DNA from: Acanthosoma haemorrhoidale
Taxonomy: Eukaryota > Arthropoda > Insecta > Hemiptera > Acanthosomatidae
NCBI GenBank assembly: GCA_930367205.1
Contig: OV884015.1
Location: 79,747,341 to 79,811,340 of the forward strand
Length of the DNA: 64,000 nt
Direction: 5' to 3'
Position numbers and translations under genes: made by a program. Below are positions 55,101-64,000 of this stretch, in pieces (within the stretch, counting starts at the first letter, position 1; each line of letters opens with the position of its first letter). The notes beneath the pieces were generated by a model that searched no databases, was not told where the DNA came from, and saw only the letters and a program-made list of their open reading frames with translations.

Positions 55101-55747
55101 TGTTGTTTTTAAATTCTTATTTTTTATTATTAAATAGATCTACTTGTAATCCCACATAACACCAGAGGCAATTCTTCAACAACATAATTTAGTAATCAAC
55201 TAGTTTTGTATCTCAAAATATTTGTTTTGACAGCATGTAATCATATCATGAATCAGATTGACGGAAGATTAAGTATTTACTTTTATTATTTAAATATCAC
55301 TAATTGTAAACAGCCAATGAACTTTTGAAATGGATCAAAAGTATTTTTAGAAAGAGAAACTGAATTAATTTTTCATTAATTTTTACCTTACTGCAAGAAT
55401 TGTATATTGGATATTGGCAAGGATATTGACTTAGGCTGATAAAAGAGAGATGTTTATTTTTATCAGCCTAAGCCAGGATACCAAAATATTCACTCACCCA
55501 GCAATTTTAATATATTCCAGTTTAAGATCTTAGTGAAGTGAGCCGTTTCCTATCTCCAGCCTGTCGTATCTTTGAGTAAAAGGGTTTCACCATTTTGAGA
55601 TACAAAAAAACAATTAATTAATGAACTATTTTGTATTAAACCTTTTTCCTAGACAAATTAATTTTTTTACTAAAATATTACCAATATCGAACCTTTTTTA
55701 ACAATAATAAACCGTTTACCACGGAAATAAATAAACATTTTTATATA
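52196..55747. other. Very AT-rich downstream DNA, no gene seen
   Basis: Only short frames of biased composition. A T-run occurs at about 52519-52538. On the minus strand at 53288-53315 a CTGATGA...GAAA spacing resembles the hammerhead-like motifs elsewhere, but with no clear hairpin. The perfect hairpin at 55430-55472 is listed separately. Confidence 0.5.
55430..55472. repeat. Perfect 15-bp inverted repeat (hairpin)
   Basis: CTTAGGCTGATAAAA (55430-55444) pairs fully with TTTTATCAGCCTAAG (55458-55472) across a 13-nt loop. Weaker pairing extends about 10 bp outward. It may be a MITE remnant, a structured RNA or a chance palindrome. Confidence 0.8.
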
Positions 55748-55961
55748 TCTGTACCTCGGAGGGATACAACACTACGTCCATTTTCATAACTTTACAGGAG
55801 AGGAGTTTTAAACTTTTTTTCAACAAAAAGTGTTTGTATTGGCACAGCTATTTATTGAGATGTTGAAACAATATTTTACCAGAACATTCTATTTATTGTT
55901 ATTTACATCATGCAGTTGGACAAAAAAATGGACATAGTGTTGTATCCCTCCGAGGTACAGA
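55748..55961. mobile_element. MITE with 37-bp terminal inverted repeats, TA-flanked
   Basis: The 214-bp element has ends that start TCTGTACCTCGGAGGGATAC and continue AACACTA(C/T)GTCCATTTT in both orientations, with one mismatch in about 37 bp. TA flanks it at 55746-55747 and 55962-55963, consistent with Tc1/mariner-type transposition. The centre is noncoding and AT-rich. Size and structure are those of a non-autonomous MITE; the partner transposase is unknown. Confidence 0.92.
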
Positions 55962-58870
55962 TATAATATTATATATATCCCCCATATATATATACATATC
56001 CATTTATAACTTTTGTGTTGAATGGCTAAAATACAGTTGAACTTATGAGCCCAAGATAGTAAAACAGGAAGTTTATCGTGAAAACCCTGAAAAGCTATAA
56101 ATTTCTGTGCAAAATATGAACCTTAAAAAGAAATAAGAGATAGAGTGTAAGCAGGATCTGCAAGTTAGTGCTGCCACCTATCGGCACCCACACCAATGAC
56201 ATTGTGAGCAAGGGTTGTTGATGTTCAAGAGCCATCTTCAGATCCTTCAATCCTTGTATAGTATAATGAAATACTTATTTAAAGAGTAATTTACAGCTAT
56301 ATGAGCTGAAAAAAAAATGGAACAAACAGTGGATAGAAATTGGGAATGGTTTACATCAGTACAAATACATGAAATCAGTAGAATGAAGACATAAAATACA
56401 AATTACTATTTGGCCGTACACAGAGGAAGTAAAAGATATTTGTACAGGTTTAAACAGAGTGACAACAGTACAGAACAGATCTCAACATGCAACAAAATCA
56501 TAAACAACATGTAAAGCAATATTAGTGTCGAATCCACAGTTTTGGGTCGCAGAGATGAATTGAGACACTGACAATGCCGCTTAAGACCAAGATGGCGGGT
56601 ATTAGTGTAAAATCCTTTGGTTTGGGGGTCTTAGTCCCGAAGACATTTAAACCATAGTTTAATAAAACAGAACTCTGTAGAACATTTTTAGATACTGATA
56701 GACTAGAAGATTGTGGAAACGAATTGAACTGGGGTTTGGTACTACCTTTTCGGAGTTGGTAACTATAAAAAGAACTCTCTAGAACACTATGTACAGTTAA
56801 TTATTATTTTACCATGGGGCATTGATCCTACAGAACTTTGAAACAGCACAGAGTTGTTTTAAAGGTAATGGCGAGTATTGTCATTAAACTATCGTCAAGG
56901 AACTATCTTAATAGGAAAAGAAGAGAGGAAACCAGTTTTTTTTCCAACAGATACCACAGGAAAAATCTCCATTTCAACTAACGGAGATAGCGATTTCTAG
57001 TGAGACTTTCATACTTAATCGTGAACGACAAATCAAAGAGGCATTCTTTTAAGTACTGTACAGTGCATTTGATACCACCATGTTTCCCCAAAGGGAAGCA
57101 TTTATGTTGCTTGCTAAAGGACGGAATCACCCAAGCATTTATTTGTGTAGTTAATAATCAAGTTTCAAGTTAAGTTAATAAAAGAGTGTTTCCGCTTTAT
57201 AATTTGTACACTGTACTTTATTCTTAGTTCCCTGTAAATAAATGTTTACAGCGTAGATAGACTTCATTCCTTTTTCTGTCAAAAAAGAAGATTAGGATAA
57301 ATAAATAGAGCAATATTTACTACATTAATACAGTTAAGGAATGTTTATTTGCAGAGATAAACTGTGGTACTACTGACTGCATTTTGAAAATTGATAAGTT
57401 CCTTAGACTGCCCAATAACATATAGACTATGAATTTTCACACATGTTTTTAATCATGTAATTAATAAAATAAAGTCATATTATTTTTATGCATTTATCAC
57501 AATTATCTATCCTTAGTATGCACAGAATCATATTAACAGAAACCATGACTATTTTAAAAATAAAAGTTATAGCTAAATTGAAGTCCATTTAACAATTACT
57601 TGGTTAGGTTTTGTTAATAGATATGTTTTTACTGTGACAAACCCTAATTTAATTAGGGAATATGGACAAATTTTAAGTATACCAAAGAATATCTTCTAAT
57701 TTGGTAAATGATAAATTATCCCCACTTCTCGGGCAACAGACAATATTCTGGCATGAGAAACAATCTAGTGCCTCAAGATGCCAGCACTGTACAGATTGTA
57801 AAGGTAAGCATAACTTATGATTTTATCTAACTATTGGGCTTCATTCAGTTAATAATTATTTCAATGCAGCGATTAGTGAGAATTATGGAATCAAAGTATT
57901 AGTTTTTTAATTGAAAGAACCATTGAATCGTATTATTTATTACTTATTTAAAAAATGATCTATTCAGTTGATTAATAATATAAAAAAGAAATATTTATTG
58001 AATTCTAAACCTAAGAGGATAAATGTGTCTTTAATCATACATCCAAGCTCGTCTACTAATTTTGGAAATGTTTCAGTAGCCTCAAAATTTTTGTTTCATT
58101 ATGTGATGAGTTTTCATACAGAAATTAATTGATTCCTAAGAGAAGAACTGTACCAGAAAGGCAATAGAGATTATGTGAAGTTACCATTAAAAAAAAACAT
58201 TATAATTATATTTGATACCTACTGTGATTTGTATGATAACCTAATTTCCTTTTTAAGAAGAAAATGTCACAAAATACACATTTAATCAAGTCAAAGAAAT
58301 ATCATTTCAGTTCATTTCACTAAATATATCTATATTTATGAATCTACACAAAAATCTTACTGTTTGATGATGCACAGGTTAAGTAACATTCATTCATCAC
58401 AAAACATACCTAAAAAAAACAAAGAGAATGTTAATGATCACATCAATAAAAAAGGAGTGTATATATTCATAAATAACAACATATTACAGTACACAATGAT
58501 TATGTGTAGTATGTTATTAAGCTATAATGTAGCTTATAGTATAATAAGTATAATATGGTATATATGTAATATGGAATGATAGTTCAACCCATTAATTGAA
58601 AAGTTGTGGGGCCCAATCCATACAAAAGAAAATGTAACAATGAATCTTGTTCATCTTCAATTCAAGTGTGATGTATCACCCAATTAAGGTGTTTATAATT
58701 AAAACGATTTTAATGTTTTTTTGTAATTATAGTCCACTCAGGTCCCAACTCATAGAATACATAAATTTGTGTTTAGTTTTTTCGAACTATAAACAAAAAG
58801 GTGTAATAAGGTACAAAAAAGGTGATAAAACTCAAACGAGTTTTTATTTAAAAGCTTGGTTTTAATATTA
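55962..58870. other. AT-rich DNA, no gene seen
   Basis: Short frames only. A near-palindrome CCCTAATTTAATTAGGG lies at about 57642-57658. No transposon or RNA gene was recognised. Confidence 0.5.
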
Positions 58871-59843
58871 AAGGGGTGACTGATAAAAAATGACCGATTT
58901 CGTTTTCTTGGAAATTGTGATCCACTGATCGGATTTATTTATTTTTCAAATCCAATTAAGGTTGGTATCACTTTAATCCCTAAACTGTACTAAAAGCATT
59001 TGTAAACAAAATTACCTCGTCTTGTCTGAAGGTTTGTCTTAGCATTCGGTTAAACATGACACTAAATTTTGAAATATTGGCAATATTACTCCATTATTCA
59101 AAACGTAAGTTTTCCACCACCAAAACAACCGGTTTGGTATGGAAATCCGAAAGAGTATACTCTTTCTGAACGGACTGTGTATAGATGGTCCCAGAAATTA
59201 AAAACTAGTGACATCAGCCTCGAGAAAAAAGAAGGTTCTGGGGGAAAATCATCATTCGACGAAGAAGTTCTGCGGGACTCAGTTGAGGCAGACCCAACGA
59301 AAAGTACTCAGGAATTGGCATGAGAGCTTGCAGTTTTCTAATCCATTGTAAAACGTAGCTGCATAACTAGTTAAAGTGATTTGCTCGCCAAGAGTGGTTC
59401 CCCATGAGTTGACCACTGAGCAGGCACGACGTCGTGTAGAATTTTTTCATGAACATCGTTTCAATAAAAGAATTGTTACATGCGATGAAAAGTGGAAATA
59501 TTAGAGAAACCCTAAGACCAAGATGGTTAGACCGCAATCAGCTTGCTGTGCCAGTCGATAAGCAAGGGCGATTAAAAAAAGGATAATGCTCCCTGCATTT
59601 TGGAAGGCATAATTCATTCCCGAAGTTCAAACCATAGATTCAGAACTTTATACTTCAATTTTCTGGACGAGGTTCAAGATGATATTGCGGAATTCTTTCG
59701 TTTAAAACCCAAATAAATCCGTGTAGTAAGGAATCTGAGTCCACCTCGAGTTGGCGACAAACCACAAAAAAAAAAAATGCTGTTAAAATATAATTATTTT
59801 TATATCAGCAAGTAAAACGGTTATTTTTTCTGATTCAGCCCAT
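58871..59843 (+). mobile_element. Decayed mariner-type element with TA-flanked imperfect TIRs
   Basis: The left end AAGGGGTGACTGATAAAAAA and the right end, reverse complemented ATGGGCTGAATCAGAAAAAA, are related over about 28 bp. Both are bordered by TA (58869-58870 and 59844-59845). The inside carries a mariner-type transposase relic on the plus strand. At 973 bp the element is shorter than an autonomous copy. Confidence 0.75.
59069..59715 (+). pseudogene. mariner-like transposase remnant (third lineage)
   Basis: The frame from 59069 reads TLSERTVYRWSQKLKTSDIS, then a KSSFDEEVLRDSVEADPTKS-TQELA segment, the helix-turn-helix region of a mariner transposase. After a stop, nucleotides 59399-59503 encode VPHELTTEQARRRVEFFHEH and RIVTCDEKWKY, the block with the first catalytic Asp. 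Further on, FWKA and LYFNFLDEVQDDIAEFF (about 59600-59700) is the region before the second Asp. The second and third catalytic positions are absent. Stops and deletions make it non-functional. Confidence 0.8.
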
Positions 59844-59845
59844 TA

Positions 59846-60755
59846 ATACCCAATTATTTCACAACCACAGTTTAATATAGAATAAACATGATATTTTGAA
59901 TAAAAGTTTTACTTTGTGCCCCAGAGATGCTTTAATTAAAATGAACGTTATGAAAAATAACGACCGTTAAATTATTAATCAATCAACACACCTTGAGAAC
60001 TATAATTTAGGCAAGAAACATTAATTAAAATAAATATATAAGACAATTACATACAAAACATTTAATTTAATAAATAATATGATTGGCAACAATAAACTGA
60101 ATAAAACATACCTGTGAATGATAGTATATGTAATTAATTCATTGTTACTTACCGAATTGGTAAACGTTTAGCAATAATAAGTTAAATTTTTAAAATACTA
60201 CAGTAAAAAGTAACTCTGTGTTGTTTTTTTAAACCGTATATACCAACCTAAGGGAATAACTTATTTGAATGATTTGGAATGATTTTTTTTTTTTTATAAC
60301 TTGTAGCATCTTATCTATATGGAAGAGATAAATCCCCAGTTGTGGGTCAGTGGGTCGCCGGCCTTGGTCCATAGCAACACTGTGATAGGCACTGGGTCTA
60401 ATTGATCCTGAGCTACAGGCTTCATCGGTTCTGCCCTCCCTCGCCTCAACCGTAATAGGCGAGCGGCTAAGAGCCTACAATGGCCACCTCAGCCCAGCGC
60501 TTTCTCGTCATATCCTTATTTTAGAGGAACCTCCGAGTTCTTAGCCCCTACTATAGCCGCTGAATCCTCCAGTGATTATGTGAATCTCGGATTATGCTGT
60601 CGAATAATTCATCATCATCGACAATTTCAGGGCAAACCTGATCAAAGCGCTTCATAGCAGACGTATACTCATTTAAGAGTTGGAACAAAAGCGGTGCAGT
60701 ATTTAGATCATTTTGCGAGGACGTTAAAACAAACGCGCACGATGTCTTACCCGTT
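59846..60755. other. AT-rich DNA, then unrecognised GC-richer part (60330-60755)
   Basis: The second half carries a 100-codon minus-strand frame (60853-60551) ending in a D/E-rich VCPEIVDDDELFDSII stretch. It resembles the style of retroelement Gag proteins but I cannot assign it. Its 5' end overlaps the LINE C tail on the other strand. Confidence 0.35.
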
Positions 60756-61170
60756 ACCACACCTGCTGACTTCCCCCAACCTACCTCAAGCTTATGATTT
60801 ATAAGAGAATACTCAGACCTGCTTTGCTGTTCGGTGCACCGCTTTTTAGTCATCTGAGTGAAGCGACTTCAACAATTTCAAAACGGGATCCTTATGTAAC
60901 TGGTCCGATATACTTCATCCAAGCAGCGGAGGAACAGTGAGCTCCACGAAGATTTTGAGCTACCTACGGTTGATGAATTCATTCGCCGTAGAGATATCAA
61001 ATTCTTTGATTTGCTGCAATACCCGTGTTTAACACGATTTCCCCTCTCCGTTTCCCCATTGATGGCAGAAGGCAGTCGAGACAGCAATGGTCTAGGTTTA
61101 AGTTAGTATGTAAGATTAGTTATAAGTCCCTTATGTATTCCAAAGGTGAGCCTGGTCCCATTTTCATTGT
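60756..61170 (+). mobile_element. LINE family C tail, decayed
   Basis: The plus strand, in several frames, encodes the post-RT C-terminus: MIYKRILRPALLFGAPLFSH (60796-60855), then NSELHEDFELPTVDEFIRRR and IKFFDLLQY (about 60930-61020). Stops and frame changes interrupt it, and the NGI.KVVRG block is partly lost. It is the same family as 63011-63355 and more distant from families A/B. It continues into a 3' UTR with GGTGAGCC at about 61145. Confidence 0.78.
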
Positions 61171-62990
61171 ATTATTTTTTAACCTTGATCAGATTGATAA
61201 TTGTGTCAGAAACTGATTATAATGCATGCAGTACAAGGAGCCAACAGAGATCACTTTTTGTTTGAATATAAAATTAAAATTGTAAACAATATAAATATTA
61301 TAGGGGTAAAAAAAAAAAAAGTATTTCGATCAGCACACCTTTATCTTTCACCAAACAAAATTCGACAAATGTTGGTTTTATTACCCTGCTATGCAATCCA
61401 GTGTTACCAACTGTAAAATTCAAAAATAAAAGAAAGTAAACAACTTTTTTAAAAATAAGAAACATTTATTCATATTCATTTTTGTGAAATATATAGTGAA
61501 ATAGTAAATGAAACGCAAAGACAGTTGGGGAACATAACTAAACAAACAATGTTATGTATGTATGTTACAATATAAACAAATGGTAAAAGATTTAGCATGA
61601 TATCTTAACTTCAACAATGTTTTTGACGATTAGGGACTTTAGTAGCGATCTAGTATAACTGTGCATGATCCGAATAACATAAAAAGAAAAATATCTGGTG
61701 AAAATATAATTGACAGCAATACAATAAGCGGCGGATTAAAGTGGAACAATAATATAATATAATAATAATTATACAACAATAATATAAAATGATTACCTAA
61801 ATGATATAGTAGATCAGTTAAAATGTCTGAAATAAGAATAATTTAATGAACCGTTATTAACCAGAGTATATGTTGAAAGTAAATCACTGAACCGTTACAT
61901 GAATAAATAAGCCGGTATTAAAATATAACATAAATTTTTGATGTATTATTAGCATTCTTATCAAAATATTATTAGCATAATACATAAAATCACGCAGAGC
62001 CCCGAAAACATCTCTTGATATTGTTCATTTATTTATTTTGTATTTTATATTATACCATGTTTATATTCTTATGTAGAATAAATAGTTATTTAATTAGGCA
62101 TACTAACATTTATGTCGTATGAAAAATTAAAAAAATACAAATAAAGTATATCTCAAAATCAATGTGATCTTTGACACTGCATTTTATTGGCCATTGCTTC
62201 ATAATTAGGAGTGTATGATGATATTTCTCCTCGTAAGCATTCATCAAGATGTTCAGCAAGTCAAGATTTGCTTTTTGATTTTGTGATAATCATGTGTGAA
62301 TAATGATTCATAAAAGCATATGGAACTGAATAACAATTTTATCTTGTACCATGTTTTTTTCTAAAACAGGAATTTGTCAACTATATTCCAAAAATTCTCA
62401 TTTGATACATTGGATTTAAGAAAAATTTTTCTCTCAAGATACAAAATTTCTTGCTCCAGTTCTTCTGCCCTTACAACTCTAAACAAAATGTGCAATGATT
62501 ACAGCTATTTCGGTAACATTTACTTTGGAAGTAAAAGGATTAATAAAAAAAGAAGACCATCGGGCTTGATGATATTCAATTGACGAAATCCGGTCTTGAA
62601 GTAATTGAGAGTTGATAATGAATGACATTTCTATAATACTAATTAATTATTCAATAAAAAACTATACTTAATATTTTATTAAAAATATTTTTTTATCGTT
62701 GTTGAACAGGGGAGGACAGGACAATGAAACGGTCACCGGACGCTATCGTGCCCGCGGCTACAGCCCCAGACGTAGTCGGTTCGATCTGCAGAAACCTCAA
62801 AGGAAGAGAGAAGTTTAGAATACTGTGAAAAAATCAAGGAGCGGACCGTAGCGTAACGAATCAGACAGTGTCCAGTTACATTCCTGTACGATGGCCAGTA
62901 AGAGTGCAGATAATCGTGTCCATCCGACCAAAAGGATGATGGAGAGCTTCCAATTGCTAACCGATTACTTGCAGAGAGTGCTTTCTAATT
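61171..62990. other. AT-rich DNA, no gene seen; GC patch at 62705-62815
   Basis: Short frames only until 62700. The patch at 62705-62815 and the short frame from 62891 (MASKSADNRVHPTKRM...) adjoin the LINE C copy and may be 5' parts of a chimeric or rearranged retroelement, but I recognise no domain. Confidence 0.45.
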
Positions 62991-63470
62991 GTGACGAATT
63001 TCAATAGTCAATGGCAAGACTGCGTCTCAAGCTATTGATATACAAGAGCATACTAAGGCCTACTCTGCTGTATGGTGCACCGCTATTTCGTTATCTGACG
63101 TATACGACAGCTAAGAAACTCCAACAATTCCAAAACGGTATACTGATGAAAGTGGTCAGAGGTACTTCATTCGAGCAGCGAAGAAACAGTGAGCTTCATG
63201 AGATATTTGAGCTGCCTACGGTGGATGAATTCATCCAGACATATCAAAGTTTCCGACTCCTTACAATAATTGACAAACCCAGTGTTCCCACATTGATGGC
63301 AGGTCGCTGTCGCTGCTGGAACGCTTTAGTCTTAGGTTCTAGGTATAGGTTTTAGTTTGTTTTGTTTTGTTTTAGTGTTTAGTGTTTAGTGTCGGTAACA
63401 AGCTGAAGGTGACCCTCATCACCTAGTGTTGTATATGAACTATGAACTTTTTACCATAAAAACAAAATGT
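62991..63470 (+). mobile_element. LINE family C 3' end with open C-terminal frame
   Basis: The frame 63011-63355 (114 codons) is an uninterrupted C-terminus: LKLLIYKSILRPTLLYGAPL, LQQFQNGILMKVVRGTSF, then RRNSELHEIFELPTVDEF, followed by a stop. It corresponds to the 60.8-kb copy but is better preserved. The start is not a real protein start; the RT domain is truncated away. In the 3' UTR, AGGTGACCCTCATCACCT (63407-63424) forms a hairpin at the position found in families A/B. The tail fades into AT-rich DNA near 63470. Confidence 0.85.
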
Positions 63471-64000
63471 ATTATATTTATGCACTCCTTCAAATGCATC
63501 TGTGAATGGCAGGAAGAGGAGAAATCTGTATTTCAATAATTTTATATATTTATTTTGTTCATTGTATTATTTTTTTTGAGGTTTTATGAGATGCCTTATT
63601 AATTCTATGTAAGCATTTTTTAAATAAATTAAGGAAAACCCTAAAAAAACAAAAAAAAAACAGTGGAAAATGTCATTTCTATATGTGCAACCGGGGATGT
63701 GTAAAATAGACCCCGATAGCAGAAAATACACAATTTACGAATTTTCTCCAATTTTCGTAAAATACGAATATAAATAAAACGTAAGCAATAAAATAATCTT
63801 TATGATGATATTATTCAAAATTCTGTTAAGAATTTTTTGTTTGTCAACTCTGGTATTTTTAACACTCGGTGCCGTGACATTTGTCGATTTTGCTCAAAAA
63901 TAACTTGGAGGGTGGTTTAAATAATGCTGTTTGCTTTCACGCCTCCCTCAAAAGAATCGTACCTTGATGCCCATTGAAGAACTCAAAAGTTCTTCAGGAA
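63471..64000. other. AT-rich DNA, no gene seen
   Basis: No open frame, repeat end or RNA gene was recognised up to the window edge. Confidence 0.55.

Noticed and set aside
1..64000. CRISPR array, phage, operon or other prokaryotic system
   Set aside because: No regularly spaced repeats, no dense coding, and no ribosome-binding-site-led genes. Composition and splicing indicate animal nuclear DNA.

Overview
The window looks like nuclear DNA of an arthropod, most probably an insect with a large, AT-rich, transposon-laden genome. The evidence is one intron-split gene with canonical GT/AG borders, several mariner-type, hAT-type and non-LTR (LINE) remnants, a solo LTR, a MITE and long AT microsatellites. 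No bacterial-style operons, rRNA genes, CRISPR arrays or intact tRNAs were seen. The exact order of insect is not determined.

The only host protein gene I can support is argos (giant-lens), the secreted antagonist of EGF-receptor signalling. It lies on the + strand as four coding exons: 37677-37871, 49837-50010, 50570-50782 and 51829-52035. Together they encode 262 aa: a signal peptide, a short linker and a cysteine-rich body with 16 cysteines. All three introns are phase 0. The first is about 12 kb and holds a near-identical 710-bp tandem duplication, two identical 98-bp direct repeats, an inverted-repeat element with Penelope/hammerhead-like motifs, and a cluster of ETS- and Runx-type sites that would fit EGFR feedback control. 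A polyadenylation signal follows at about 52185.

Region 1-37.4 kb is intergenic. It contains 5'-truncated LINE tails in at least two related families (A and B), a separate LINE-type 3' tail (D, three copies, one with a clean 14-bp target duplication), and a 777-bp solo LTR with 5-bp target duplications nested in a LINE B copy. It also holds an internally deleted mariner-like element with inverted repeats, a second truncated mariner of another lineage, a decayed hAT transposase of the GTF2IRD2/ZBED type, and a few GC-richer islands that may be cis-regulatory DNA.

Region 52.2-64 kb, downstream of argos, is very AT-rich. It carries a 214-bp MITE with 37-bp inverted repeats, a 15-bp perfect hairpin, a decayed mariner with TA-flanked ends, and two LINE C tails. 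Most short open reading frames in the window are chance or transposon-derived; none besides argos looks like a functional gene.
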